Positions 1 through 11,802 of a stretch of DNA of 64,000 nucleotides are shown here, one piece after another. The DNA is from Dipteris shenzhenensis (Eukaryota; Polypodiophyta; Polypodiopsida; Gleicheniales): the NCBI GenBank assembly GCA_047967505.1, contig CM106539.1. One strand, 5' to 3'. Position 1 is the stretch's first letter. Each line of letters starts with the position of its first letter. The notes under the pieces are model-generated. The model searched no databases. It was not told where the DNA came from and saw only the letters and a program-made list of their open reading frames with translations. The position numbers and the translations under genes were made by a program.

Positions 1-1400
1 ACAAAATGCCAAATGCTAGTACCTGCAAGAGAAATCACACCAAATACTAGGTGCACCCAATATGTCTGCCTTAATGAAGGATAGTGTCACCAAAACTCAA
101 GGCTCAAAGCATCAAAATACATCTGACTCATGTGCATATACTATGCATCCATATGAGCAAATCTGGCCCAAAAGAAAATGTCAACCCACAATGACAAAAC
201 AATGGCAAATATAATGCCAATAAGAGCCAAATGCCTCAAGCATAAACACCATCCATGGGCATAAGCATCAATAATGTCTCATCCAAGAGATCATAGCACA
301 ACATGTGCATTCATTGCAATATGTCAAAGCTATCCCTCAGCATAAAATAGCATCTATGTGCTAAACTTCCATCAATAAAGCATCCCATAAGGCAATCTTG
401 GCCTATCAGCGCATCCAACAAGAATCGCAATGCATCCAAATGGCCTATAAAGCATCCACTACAACCCAATGCAAACCACAAATGAATACACACGGCTCAT
501 ACTGCAATTAGAGTGATCTGCATAAGGTATATCCAAGAAATCATAGCCCTACGGCAATGACCTCTAGTGAAAATAGAACCTGGGATGTCTCAAAACATGG
601 GTGTCACTACATAATCGAACTCAGCAAGACAATCTGCAAATATCTCTCTTCTGCCACAACTCCAAAATCTCATCCAAGGATGGAGGAAGAGCCAGTCAAC
701 CCTTGCATTTACTTGCAAAAATGAACTTTGGGAAACTTAACCTTAGCCAAAATGCCACATGGCAATCAATGAGAAGGTCTTGGAAACTTTGAGAAATTTT
801 CTTCAAAGAGACAATGGAAAAAGATAGAGAATCACAACTCCCTCGATTCTTCACGGAATGGCAAGCAACTTTGTAGACATATGTTTCAAGTAGTTCCGGA
901 TCCAAGAGTATGGATGACTCTACAAATGGAGGCCCAGATGTTGAGTTTCCACTCACATAGGAAATGACAGAATGAAGACCTTGGAGTAGACATAGCTTCA
1001 CTAAAGCTTCAGAACTTCACGGAATTGGAAGTAGCTTCATAGGCAAAAGTTTTGGACTACTTTGAATCCATTGGGAGTGTCTGCACTACAAATGGTGGCG
1101 TGGATATGGAGATGCAACACACAAAATCTGCACAGGAAATTGAATTTCGTCACTTTTTGTAGGAGCTGTAACTTTTCGCTGCATCCTGTATCAAATTAAA
1201 ACGGGATCATAACTCAAACATATGAACACCCATAGGTATCTCAATCAACCTTAACTTAGATCCCTACTGAGATCATTGCCCTGTTGGCCACTGGGGCTTG
1301 GAGTGCATTCGGAGGACATGGAGTTTGACGAGGAGAGCAGGTAGAGTCTAAACGGCATCCAGTGGGTCTAGCAGTTTGTTTAACTCATGCCATAGAAATG
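1..1400. other. unclassified sequence, no gene recognised
   Basis: No reading frame here resembles a known protein. The first 500 bases are rich in GCATCC/CATCCA words and may be old repeat sequence. Open frames at 311-493 (minus) and 696-1001 (minus) are short and lack recognisable domains. I see no tRNA, rRNA or transposon terminus. Confidence 0.5.
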
Positions 1401-1408
1401 AGAGATTT

Positions 1409-1500
1409 TAGGGTTTTGAAGTGCTTTATATAGTCTTTTTAAAGAACTTTAGGGTTTTGAAGTGCTTTGTATAATCCTTTTAAAGCACTTTAGGGTTTTT
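1409..1500 (+). repeat. 41-bp tandem repeat, about 2.2 copies
   Basis: Units start at 1409, 1450 and 1491, each opening with TAGGGTTTTGAAGTGCTTT and ending TTTTAAAG-AC. Each unit carries one TTTAGGG word (AACCCTAAA on the other strand, a telo-box-like motif). The word is not itself tandem, so this is not a telomere tract. Confidence 0.85.
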
Positions 1501-1534
1501 GTTTATAGGCCCTTTTAAATTAGGTTTTTTCGAG

Positions 1535-1625
1535 TGCACCCCCCCCACCCCTTGGCCTTTCGTCGCCAATTCTCTAATGCTAGATCTTCAACACCCTCCC
1601 CCCCCCACCCCCCCACCCACCCACC
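1535..1625. repeat. C-rich low-complexity tract
   Basis: Runs of C broken by A and T: a CCCCCCCACCCC-type block at about 1540 and a longer CCCCCCCACCCCCC / CCCACCCA block at 1595-1626. This is simple sequence; no coding role is inferred. Confidence 0.8.
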
Positions 1626-1678
1626 CCTCTGCCCTACCATGTCACACATGCACATGCAACTATGCGATTTCCAAACAA

Positions 1679-1858
1679 ATTTGTGAATTTTGGAATCTAT
1701 AATTGACTCAAAATAGTGTTAACTTTATTCATCAAATATTTTACATTTGGGGTTCTCTTAAGACCAAACACCTCCCCTGTTTGACTCTGTGTCCAACCAA
1801 AGTGCAACCCCTTGAATTTGTGAATTTTGGAGTCTATAATTGACTCGAAATAGTGTTA
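1679..1858 (+). repeat. 43-bp direct repeat pair, 137 bp apart
   Basis: Copies at 1679-1721 and 1816-1858 both read ATTTGTGAATTTTGGA..TCTATAATTGACTC..AATAGTGTTA with two differences. It is probably a local duplication. Nothing in it is recognisably coding. Confidence 0.85.
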
Positions 1859-2156
1859 CAAAAAATGAAGTACTCAAAGACTTCTACAACTTTCCTCAGA
1901 TCTTAGGTGAGATTTGGCTTCTAGAGAAAGATATCTTCATCATAATACTCTCAAGTCTAAAATAGACTGTCTTTTTGCCTCCAAAACCACCTATTGGCTT
2001 GCAAAAAACCACTCAGAGAACTTTCCAAAGGTTTCTACAAGGTCTCTACACATATGGATGCAGGTAAAGACACCTAACAAAGCTTCTCCTTCTTCCCATA
2101 GATCTATAGCAACAGACTTTGGGCTCCAGCACACCGGGCTCAGCTAGAACACCCAT

Positions 2157-2460
2157 GCTCTGATACCAGTTGAGAGATCTCAACAACAAAAGTGGAATGG
2201 AAGAAGGTGAGAGGGAGAGGGAGAGGGAGAGGGAGAGGGAGAGCTAGAAGAGAAAGTCACATAAGTTTTGGTGGGTGCAAAACACCCTAGTCTTCTATGT
2301 TATCCATATATATGTGTGTTTGAGTATTGTACATAACTGACATTAAGGTACAGTGCCCTTTAACCCCCACATACTATAGGATAGCATTTAAAGAGAGGGC
2401 TAATCATAAACTAAACCATATTTAGCTTAATTACTAGTATATCTTTCTCAACTAGGACAT
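2157..2460 (-). mobile_element. LTR end plus tRNA-Met primer site (minus strand)
   Basis: On the minus strand TGGTATCAGAGC (2157-2168) is the standard plant initiator-tRNA-Met primer-binding site. It follows GATCTCTCAAC, the expected kind of LTR 3' end, so a 5' LTR should run from about 2170 upward. A TATATAT stretch near 2306-2316 could be its TATA box. The start of the LTR and its partner are not found, and the internal side (below 2157) has no recognisable gag. The upper limit given is a guess. Confidence 0.45.
2208..2243 (+). repeat. (GAGAGG)n microsatellite
   Basis: About six copies of GAGAGG/GAGGGA in a row, inside the putative LTR just above its primer-site end. Confidence 0.9.
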
Positions 2461-2589
2461 GTTATTGATAGCCCCAATTACCAAAGACAACTCTTGATGT
2501 TTTCCCTCTCCACTGTTCAATAGAGAAAAATATAATGTCCTTATATTTCGGAAACAACAATATGTGTTTTTTTTCCTTTACCAAATTTT

Positions 2590-3415
2590 CTTTGAATATA
2601 ATTCTTTATACCAACACATGCCATGCTCGAAGTGATGCACATGACATGCATCAACTACCACAATCTCTCGCATTTCAATTTCAGATATTGCTTTGGTGTC
2701 AACATGACAATCAACACACATTCACAAATTCTTTGGGACTCAAATTGTTGTTCCTCTGGGTGTAGCAACAAGAAGCCCAAAAGATATTGCCAACTTCTCA
2801 CAATCTCCACATAACGCATCTTGCCTCTCCATACATGATGAGCCCCAAAAGAATTGTATATTTTCACCCTCATTTGTATGCTTAATTCCTTGAGTTTTGA
2901 ATAATTATCATCACTTTGTGGGTGCCCTCTATTTCCCACTATGAAACTATGAATATGCTTGCCAACCTTAATGAATCCTAGCATCTTCCAACAATTCATA
3001 CATATTCTTAGCTCATCTATTTTCTTCCATCCTCTCCCATGCCTGCATAGTATAAATGTTTGACATAAGCACATACCCAACAACATTTCCCTTTGACATT
3101 GTGACAACATGGTCAAAGATCTGCTTTGCTAGTTCCACATTAATATTTGTTCTACATGAACTAAGCAATGAACTAATATTTGTTCTGCATAAACTAAGCA
3201 ATGAAGTCCAACCCACAATTTTAGATTCAAAAGGGTTGGTTTCAAGTAAATCTTGCACCCCGTTTGAGTGACCAAAATTGCCAAGAAGTTCAACTATAGA
3301 GTTATAATGTTCAACTATGGGATTGGTTCTGGCTCATTGACTTCAAATGTAGATAGCCTTCATCCATTAAGCAAGCACGGATACATGCTGAAAGAATAAA
3401 ATGGGATGCTACATC
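2590..3415 (-). pseudogene. PPR protein, DYW class, C-terminal pseudogene
   Basis: Read on the minus strand from 3415 down, several frames together give the tail of a plant PLS-class pentatricopeptide repeat protein. A PPR-like helix pair (SACIRACLMDEGYLHLKSMS) is followed by VELLGNFGHSNGVQDLLE, then the E domain (VELAKQIFDH...YVLMSNIYTMQAWERMEENR). The E+ part is HIHSFIVGNRGHPQSDDNYS, and last comes a decayed DYW deaminase end with VHHFEHGMCW near 2600-2660. Intact family members are nuclear-encoded RNA-editing factors of plastids and mitochondria. Here the frame shifts several times, stops occur (for example after MEENR at about 3013), the HxE and CxxC centre of the deaminase is scrambled, and no PPR array lies upstream. 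The family is clear; the individual gene is not. Confidence 0.8.
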
Positions 3416-3419
3416 ATTG

Positions 3420-5335
3420 GTGGGCTTTCAGCCTGCTAGTTGTATATCCTTGAAATATTGGTGTGCCATAGAGTAATTGTTATGCTAGGTATGCCCAGTA
3501 ATCATTGCACTGCATGCAGCAATGTCTTGTTTAGGAAACCTATGAAAAACCATGTGCCCATTGTCAAGATGTTGAGGAATCATCTCAACATCATGTATTA
3601 TGACATGTGCATAGCATTAACCAAAAGGGCACTCAAAAGGAAAGGGTTGGAAATGCTTACCATAACCCTAAAGGGGTGGTATACATTGTTTATTTTCAAC
3701 TAAATCTAGTGTACAGTTAGTCATTTGTGGTGTGCTCTCTAGCTATTCCCTTTCTCCTCATCTCCACTCTTCTCCTCTTTTCTCTTCATATTTGTTCATG
3801 GTAGTAGAGCTCCCTTGCCTTCCATTAAGGCATTGTGATCCATATGAGAGTGTGAGAAAAATTGTGATTGAGAGTTTCTTGAGTGTTCTTGTGAGAGTTC
3901 ACTTCCATAGAGAAAACTTTCCATCCATTTGACATTCTATTTGTTGTTCTTGAGTGTTTATGAGAAAGAGAGCATGACAATGTTCATTTCCATTTGAGAG
4001 AGTGAAGTCTTCATTGAGAGACAATCAAGAGAGAGTTTTTTTGCTATATTGTGCGAGAGAGAGAAAAGTATCTTTGTGACTGAGATAGTGGGAAAGGTTT
4101 CTTTGTGACTCAAATAGTGTGTCTTTTTTGAGCCCGAAGACTTCTAGAGAGAGAGGACTCTAGTATGCTCTATCATCTATAAAGCATCTCGATGACTACA
4201 ACACACCAATGACTAGCTTCTCCAACAATAGCTGCTACCTAGTAAGCTCGTGCATGCAGCCATGAATAATCTCCAAAGCTATCAACTAAGGCTTTACTAC
4301 AAGGCAAGGTGGCTTTTGCTCGAGGAACACCTCATCAGTCCAGTAAGACCACAACAACAACCTAAATAGAGCTCTTCACAAGCACCTTGACTATAGCCTA
4401 AGCAACTCCATCAATGACCGCATTATAATGACTAAGGTGGCCAAAGCAAGCAAACAACTATAGCGAGCTACAACTAAAGTGCCCAAGGAAATAGCCATCA
4501 AACACAAGAAACGTATGATAAACTGCCAACAAACAAAGAATCTCTACACGGATGGCCTCCTAAGGCATAGCATAGCCTAAGGCAACAAAATTGACTACAA
4601 GCAACATCGACTTGCAGCCTTTGTAAGGCACCTCCAACAATGTGATGCCCACATTAGCTTTAGCAACAAGAACTCCCACAACAAATGATGAAGGTCCACA
4701 ATCTACAACCTAGCTTCACAACAAGCTAGCCTATAGACTCTGGCATCAACCACTATGGACAAACAAGGAACCTAACAACAAACGGCTACATCAACAAAGA
4801 TCTCTAAAGCCGAATCCACTAATAGTAGTAGAAAGCAGCAGTTGCTGGTGGTAGCCTCTAGCAAGCTCAATGGCTCCAGCATCTCCAACGCCCATGGCCA
4901 CAACACAGTAGAACACCAGAAGCATATAGTTGCCTCCATCCATAGCAAATTAACACTCGCAAGTAGTGCTCCAACAACCAAGCTATGCGAGGTGACTTCC
5001 AGCATTGAGTTAGCAAACAGGTAGCACCAATGTCTTTGACCAGTGGTCAGGACATCTTGCAACCATGACCAACGAGTGCACAATGTACTATCGATGTTCT
5101 ATAGCTGCCATAGACCTCAAACTCCACCGACTGACACATCTCAACCCAAATGCCATCAATGGCCAAGCGATGACCTCTATAGCAATGCCATGAGGAACTG
5201 CACCAAACCTACAACAAGAGTGACCATCAATAGAAATCCAAGGTCATCGACAAAATCTTGAGATTTCAAAGAATCATCAAAGATTTTAGATAATCTTATC
5301 ATCAACACATGGCATCTAGATTATCACAACCAATG
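3420..5335. other. 1.9 kb without a recognisable gene
   Basis: Low-complexity GAGAGA/TGTGA-rich sequence at 3840-4150 is followed by a CAA- and AGC-rich stretch to 5290. The longest frame (4772-5083, minus, 103 residues) is rich in L, W and C and matches nothing I know. It is probably decayed repeat sequence. Confidence 0.5.
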
Positions 5336-5339
5336 TTGG

Positions 5340-5735
5340 TTCCCATTTTACCATGTGGCACCCTATCCAAAGTGCCACATCATCAATCAGCTTATATACC
5401 ATGTGGCAACCCCTTGCTACCATGTCATCATCTCACCACCACCACTGATAGCCATGTCATCACTATCTACCATGTTAGCAAGGGCACCTTACTACCACAT
5501 CATCAACCTGATCTGCCACATCAGTTGACATATCATCATCCAATTAGTCATGCCACATCAACATCTTGCCATGTCATCAAGCCACCACATCAATAGTCAA
5601 AGTCAACTTGCCACATCATGACTCGTACCATGTCATCACCTGCTATGTTAGCAAGCCCAACCAGCAATGCCAAGTCATTATGTCTAGTAAGTAGTGCCAT
5701 GTCATCCTACCACCTCATCAATGCCACATATTCCC
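5340..5735 (+). repeat. degenerate array of CCA(CA/TG)TCATCA motifs
   Basis: About seventeen copies of an 11-base word occur in 400 bp, as GCCACATCATCA, CCATGTCATCA or CCATGTTAGCA, at irregular 15-30 base spacing. CCACATCA and CCATGTCA are the two products expected if an original CCACGTCA lost its CpG by C-to-T change on one strand or the other. CCACGTCA is an ACGT-core, bZIP-type site, so this may be an old methylated promoter or LTR array. It opens with a perfect 9-bp inverted repeat, ATGTGGCAC (5353-5361) and GTGCCACAT (5372-5380). Confidence 0.7.
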
Positions 5736-5847
5736 CTACATTGTAAAGATTTATTACCTATTTTTTGGCATTCGTGCACATTATTTTAAGCCTTATAAAG
5801 CCTCTTGGCTATTCCCAAAATCATGTTCCACACAAGCCTTGTAGCAA

Positions 5848-5927
5848 ATGGGAGTAAATTGATGGGTCTACACCTAGACCATCCAGTATGGGAGTAAATT
5901 GATGGGTCTACACCTAGACCATCTAGT
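5848..5927 (+). repeat. 40-bp tandem duplication
   Basis: Two copies (5848-5887 and 5888-5927) of a unit starting ATGGGAGTAAATTGATGGGT differ by one or two bases. It is a recent local duplication just upstream of the copia ruin. Confidence 0.9.
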
Positions 5928-6039
5928 GCACGAGCAGCAACAACTCCCACCATTGCCATAGCAAAAGCAAAAGGGTCACATGTATCAATAGTGTTCACAT
6001 ACATTAGGTCCTACCATTGCCCAAGCATAGGCAAAATGG

Positions 6040-6690
6040 GATAAGTAATGCAAACATGCATATCATTTGATCAAACAAAATCTACAAGATGTCCTACTTG
6101 GATAGCTCAACACAGTGAATACATCCAAAGAAGCATGGGATATGTTTACAACTCTTTATGAGTCTAAGAACACATACAAGATTCTCACATTGAGAAACCA
6201 AATCAACTAGAGTTTTTGCACAACAGAAATGAAACTGGTCATGCTTATGTACTCAAGATCAAGTTGACAACAATCAACTTCTAGCAGCAATAAGAGAGAC
6301 TGTGAATCCCACAGAAATGAATCAAGTCATCCTCAATGGACTAGGAGAGGGATACAAGAATCTAGTCCAAAGTATTTCCATTCAATAGCGAATTCCAATA
6401 CTAAAATAGCTACAGTCATTGTTACTTCTTGGTGAGGACTTAGGCCATTCAAGCGTGCAAATGTCATTCTAATGATCGAGCATTCATAGCCTTAGACAAA
6501 GATAAAGGCAGAGGTAGAGCATCTCAAAATAGTGGTCATTAACTAGTATCAACAACAACATCAGCATCAACAACCAAGAGGAAATCATTCTAATCGAGGA
6601 AGATTTTAAGGAAGAGGGAATGCATCCACCAACATGTCAAAAATTCAGTGCAACTCTTGTTATGAGTTGAAAGAGATTGCCGCAAGAAGT
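6040..6690 (+). pseudogene. copia gag (UBN2-type) remnant
   Basis: EAWDMFTTLYESKNTYKILT is the hallmark of the copia Gag (UBN2) domain. Further on, LNGLGEGYKNLV-type sequence can be read in another frame. A decayed CCHC knuckle (CNSCYELKEIAARS, near 6650) has lost its His and last Cys. At least six stops or frame changes separate these pieces. Gag forms the cytoplasmic retrotransposon particle; this copy cannot be made. Confidence 0.75.
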
Positions 6691-7260
6691 AGTGTACCAA
6701 GGAGGTCAATCTAGTAGCAATCAAGGGAATCTCTATGGAAGAGGAAATCACCATGGTGGACATTCAAGTCACAATCATTATGCTAATGAAGTACCTCAGA
6801 ATATGTATCTTGCAAGTGAGGATATGCAAAAGACTAAACTAGTGTCTATTGGCATAGATTGTAATTCTAAAGGGGAATGCAACTATCAATTTGATCAAGT
6901 AGATCAAGGTCCTTTGTACATCGATAGTGGTGCATCGTTGCATATTACAAAAAATTAGGAATGGATCACAGAGATGAAACCATTAGAAGGACCCAAGAAT
7001 GTTATCTACATGGCACAAATAGCACACCAAATCCTATTCAAGGAAAAGGCAATGTCCCTATGAACCATTTCACTGGTATGAAAGGATTGGTGAAAGACAC
7101 TCTCTATGTTCCAAATTCTAGCAAGAACATTTTGTCAATTGGGAAAATGATAGAATACAATTATAGAGTCATCTTTAACGGGGGTGAATGCACAATCAAA
7201 GACAAATCCAAAAGATATTAGCTAGTGGGAAAAGTAGTCACGGGAGGATGCTTATTTAGA
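6677..7260 (+). pseudogene. copia aspartic protease remnant
   Basis: LYIDSGASLHITKN, ending at 6958, contains the catalytic Asp-Ser-Gly of copia protease, followed at once by a stop. After a short gap the frame continues with GLVKDTLYVPNSSKNILSIG, the usual post-protease motif (LYVPxxxxNLLSV), to about 7220. The active-site motif is intact, but the domain is split over two frames. Confidence 0.8.
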
Positions 7261-7299
7261 ATCCTAGCTTGAGTACCAGACGTAAATGCCATGTTAGCT

Positions 7300-8330
7300 T
7301 AGTAGCAACTTATGCCACTTTTTGTAGTATGGCACAAGAGATATGGTCATGTCAATTTCAAAAGCTTGATGTAGCTAAGAAATCAAAATATGGCAATTGG
7401 AATTTCTAGGCTACATTTTCTAGGAAGTGAAGCATGTTGCTTCAATATGAAAAAGAGAACCAATTTTGGTAGATCCACCTCTTGAGTAAGACATATTCTT
7501 GATTTGATATATACAAATGTATGGGGTTATTGCATAGATGCACAGCATTTCACTATACTACTTGACTTTCATCGATGACTACAACAGATATTGTTAGGTC
7601 TACTCTTTGAAAGAGAAATCTGAAGTCTTTTCTAGATTTCAAGAATTCAAAGTCACGATAGAGAACCAAACACGTAGAAACATCAAAGTCATGAGATCAA
7701 ACAAAGGAGGCAAATACATGTCTTCATCAAGATTCATGAACTTTTGAAGAAGTAATGGCTTTTTAAGACAATTCACATGTTTAGATACTCCTCAACAGAA
7801 TGTAATAGTAGTAGCTAAAAGAAAGGATGGGACTTTAGCAGATAGTGCTAGAGCAATGCTTAGTGAGAAGCATCTTTTGAATCAATATTTGGCAAAGGCA
7901 ATTGCCACTACAAACTACTTACTTAATTGGCTTCTAACCATACAAATTCAAGGTATGACACCTTATGAGGCATTCACTAGATATAAGCCATGCATGGTTC
8001 ATCTCGACATATTTGGTTGTAGAGCATATGCCCACATACATTATGATCATTGCAGAAAGATGGATGTTAAGTCATGTAAATGCATTATGGTTGGCTATAG
8101 TGAAGAGAGAAAAGCATAAAAGTTCTATGATCCCAACAATCAAAAGGTCATAATCTCCAAAGGTATAATTTTTTATGGGAAATCAGAATGGAAAACATCA
8201 AATACGTGGGACATAGAGACACTAATTACTTAGGCACCTACAAAAAAGGTTGATGAAGAAGAGCAAGAATTGCCAGGGCCAACAATTGAACTATTATCTT
8301 TCAAACCCAAATAATTATTTAAGAGAGAAG
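7300..8330 (+). pseudogene. copia integrase remnant
   Basis: The zinc-binding start (WHKRYGHVNFKSL, about 7330-7370) is recognisable. The catalytic core follows in several frames (SNKGGKYMS-like, then a PQQN-like stretch near 7790). The clearest part is 7856-8119, with NYLLNWLL, GMTPYEAFTRYKP and LDIFGCRAYAHI, the conserved end of the copia core. Many stops. Similarity ends before any RT motif. Confidence 0.8.
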
Positions 8331-8952
8331 TAAACTGAGGTAATAACAAAGCACCCACCATTCTCTTGATTGATAGGCCAATCTAAAATAAGCTTCATGA
8401 TCAATTGTATCATACTTCAAATCTATACATCATTGCAAAGAATGACATAAAATTTTGATCTTTTTAGAGTGCCCTGAACAAAGGTGACCAGATTTTTTGA
8501 AACCCAAATGCAATTTGAAGATGCCCACGTACATCAAGTCTAATTCGATTCAAATTCAAAAACACGGTGGAGGGATTTCAAGCTCAAAATGTCAACATGC
8601 CTAGGACTAAAATCTAGACACCTTAATTACTCAAATAAAGTGGACCTTGGACCTTGACCTCAGAGCCTTTCGTTGATTTGACACTTTTGTACCAATCTTG
8701 TGCTTATTTTTTCAAAATCAATATAAAGACAAATTCTTTTCTACCTATATGTTTGTAAGTTTTATCATAGTTTCTCATCCTTTGGATAATGGTCATAGAG
8801 ACATGACGCCTCTTGCTAGGGACCCTACCAGTATTTTGGTTACAATATAACCAAAATTTACTTCAATTTGGTTTTCTCTTTTTGTAGTAATTAAGTTATC
8901 CAAGTGATTGAATTAATTGTATGGTTCATTTCTTGATGGGATAATTAAATCT

Positions 8953-9577
8953 ACACACACACAGACACACACACACACATACACAATAATTTAGACCAGC
9001 AAATTTATCTCACACACATGCACACGTGCACGCACACACACACACACACAATCATTTTCCACTTACTTACAATTATGACACCCCATTCCCCCCCACCCCC
9101 TCACTTCTAGATGTAAAATTATTCATGTCATTGTGTTTCCTTCTCCATTAATACAATCATTCATTATAGGTAGATATTCCCACCCTTACCTCATTGGTAA
9201 GCTATACAAACTCCCCATCCCAGCTTGTAAGTTTTAACTTTATATGTCAAATTCTTTCCCCCTACCTTATGCACTATTTCACAATATTTTAATTTGAATT
9301 AATGTAATACATATTGTTTTAGGAGCATTATAGATATTTATGAGGCCAAGGGTAGGATCAAAATTTTATACACTGACTCTCCCTAACCCCATTTGAGTAG
9401 ATCTATCGGTGAAATTCTTTATGTGTATGAGCATTATATTCATAAATTTTGTGTGAACCTTGTATGTTGAAGAATTTTTGCTTACACACACTCATATGCT
9501 TATTATCCTTCCTAATTTTCTTATAGGACTCACCCTTCTCACACATTTTAAGAGCCTATATGTTAATTGTAACCCAA

Positions 9578-9612
<35 letters not shown>
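8953..9612 (+). repeat. (CA)n microsatellites
   Basis: CA-rich runs at 8953-8985, 9010-9050 and 9581-9612. The first two belong to the left inverted-repeat arm. Reading frames of alternating Thr-His in this zone are artefacts. Confidence 0.9.
8960..9110 (+). repeat. left arm of an inverted repeat
   Basis: Partner of 11340-11510 on the opposite strand. The shared core reads AATCATTTTCCACTTACTTA then CAATTATGACACCCCATTCC, flanked outward by CA repeats and an ACAATAATTTAGA / ATAATAATGTAGA segment. The arms enclose the first P module. Confidence 0.85.
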
Positions 9613-11339
9613 ACTTGGAGTATACAACCTTTCGCTTCCCAACAACCCCCCGGCCACCACCTTTTTAACTTAGACGTCCTAACAACCCCCCTCGGCACCT
9701 TTTTCAACTTAACTATCCCAACAACCCCCCTCGGCACCTTTTTCAACTTAGATTTCTTGACCACCCCTAGCCACCACCTTTTTCAACTTAGATGTGCCAA
9801 CTTAGGTGTCCCCTTTTTTATTGCCGCCTTTGATGGGCATCTTGTCTGTTGTTGTATGGTGCATAATGGCAAATGTTTCTCTACTTACCACCCTCAATCC
9901 TCCCTCAACTCCCTTGCCTTCTCCTCTTGCTTGGGCACTCTTCATTTCATCAGCTTTATCTGCAGCCATGTCCTAGTTACTTCTCTTCTCTTGCTTTTGA
10001 TTAAAGCCCTCCAATCTGCAACTTTGTCTCATCTACTATGACAATTTTATGCCTTCTTTTTTGGCACTAGGCTACTCTCTCATATTCTTCTCTCTCAAAT
10101 GCTAGTGCACTCTTCATTTCATCAGCTTCATCTGCACCCATGTCCTACTTACTTCTCTTCTCTGGCTTTTGATTAAAGCCCTTTAATCTACAACTTTGTG
10201 GATTCGTAAGGTCTTTGTCTCTTCTCAGGGTGATGAATGTCACCTCATCTTGTTGATCACTTATCAATGTCTTTCAAGCAATCCTCATGTAAGATCTCCA
10301 TCTCAAGTGCTTGCCCTCCTTTTTGTGGCTGTCGTTGTTGCTGCTTCATCTCAAATACTCAACTCCTTCTCCTTTTCATTAATCGATTTGGAGTCCCTCT
10401 CACTTACTCACCTCCTCACTCTCATCTACTATGACACTTTAGTGCCTTCTTTTTTAGGATTGGGTTACTCTCTCAGATGCTGGTTTGTGACTTACAAGCT
10501 CATGGTTTTCAACTTCTTTATAATCCCTCTCTGCCATGTGCTCTCACTCTGTGCCATTGATGACCTCTTGGCTTGCATACATCTTTTAGCTAGCCATACC
10601 TTCATTCCCCTACCTTCACTATTGTCCAACCATTTCTCCTTCGTCGTGGCTCTTTGTGACTCCATGTGTGCTCGTTGGCCTCCTAGGCTTACGCCCCCTT
10701 ATTGACATGCTACAGCTTCTTGATTTTTCTCACTACTTGCCAAACTACTATCCTCCATTCACCTCTCATTTCATTCTATGTGTCCTCGACCAACTCTTAG
10801 TCACCTTTCTTGGAGGAATCTAAGATTAAAGATGGCTCTTATCAGATATGTTACTATATTGTCTTAGCAACTCCTCTCTCACAAGTTTATAGCTGCTCTC
10901 CTTTCGATGTTGCCCAGCAACACACCTTGATGACTCTATTATGGCTAGCCCTCAGGCAGGGATGATTTTTTCATGTTAGTTTCGTTAAGAAATGAAACTT
11001 TTACACTGGTGTCAAAAGTTTGTATGCCCAAATAAAATCAAAATTTCAAAACATTCGCGAGGATTTGAAACTTTTATGTGAAAATTTTGAAAGTTTCACC
11101 AGGATTTACATATTTTACTTCAAAATTAAAAAGAAAATATACAAAATTGTGCTATATGCTATCAATATTGTGAAACTTAAAAAAAAGCTCGATAAACTTT
11201 TGCCAAGATTTTATATATATATATATATATCTTTGACCCATGTCCTCAGGGGACCATCAAACGATGAGGGTGGGAATTTTTACCTATAGAAAGATAGTGT
11301 TAGTGGAGAGGGCAACACAATGGCATTAATAATTTTACA

Positions 11340-11396
11340 TATATAAGTGGGGGGTTGGGGGGAATGGGGTGTCATAATTGTAAGTAAGTGGAAAAT

Positions 11397-11441
<45 letters not shown>

Positions 11442-11510
11442 GAAAGAAGTGTATGTGTGTGTGACATAAACTTATTAATCTACATTATTATGTGTGCCCC
11501 TGTGTGTGTG
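11340..11510 (-). repeat. right arm of an inverted repeat
   Basis: Reverse complement of 8960-9110. It reads GGGGGGAATGGGGTGTCATA then ATTGTAAGTAAGTGGAAAAT, followed by a pure (GT)19 run at 11400-11438. With its partner it flanks a 2.2-kb interior. Confidence 0.85.
11400..11438 (+). repeat. (GT)19 microsatellite
   Basis: Uninterrupted GT dinucleotides, probably highly length-variable. Confidence 0.95.
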
Positions 11511-11543
11511 TGCCCACACCCAAACTAGAGGGTAAGAGCACAT

Positions 11544-11583
11544 GGTGGGGAGTAAGCCCACCATCTAGAAGTTACTCCCCACC
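11544..11583. repeat. perfect 12-bp inverted repeat, 16-nt loop
   Basis: GGTGGGGAGTAA (11544-11555) and TTACTCCCCACC (11572-11583). The stem is GC-rich and could form a stable RNA hairpin or cruciform. It lies in the unique stretch between the small inverted repeat and the reversed Q module. No run of T follows, so a terminator role is not suggested. Confidence 0.8.
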
Positions 11584-11802
11584 TACTGATACTAAGTGTA
11601 GAAAAGTGGATCTATATGATAAGTGTCAAGAGTGAAAAATTGATGCAGATGCGCAACCAAATTTCTACAAAAAAGATATAAAAGTTAGTAATAAATAAGG
11701 TGAATCACAAAATGACTAGGAATTTAACCATGCTAAAGAATTATCCAATTAATGTGAATTAAATGTATGGCACTAGTCCAACCAAGGGCTAGTTGGGAAA
11801 TC

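Larger units (their letters stand above)
6040..8330 (+). mobile_element. Ty1/copia retrotransposon ruin (gag-protease-integrase)
   Basis: Capsid, protease and integrase regions follow in the usual copia order, but every domain is broken by stops and frame changes. The reverse transcriptase that should come next is absent, and sequence similarity ends near 8330 in the integrase-RT linker. No LTR, PBS or target duplication was found on either side, so the ends are truncated and the limits approximate. Confidence 0.85.

Noticed and set aside
1409-1500. Interstitial telomere
   Set aside because: TTTAGGG occurs once per 41-bp unit, not in tandem.
4772-5083. A 103-aa Leu/Trp/Cys-rich frame on the minus strand
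   Set aside because: No known motif; an overlapping plus-strand frame is equally open; composition bias is sufficient.
9460-10705. Frames of 193 and 169 residues, hydrophobic and Ser/Leu-rich, in module P
   Set aside because: The reading frame is not kept in the other two P copies and no domain is recognisable. CT-rich DNA gives Ser/Leu/Phe-rich frames by composition alone.
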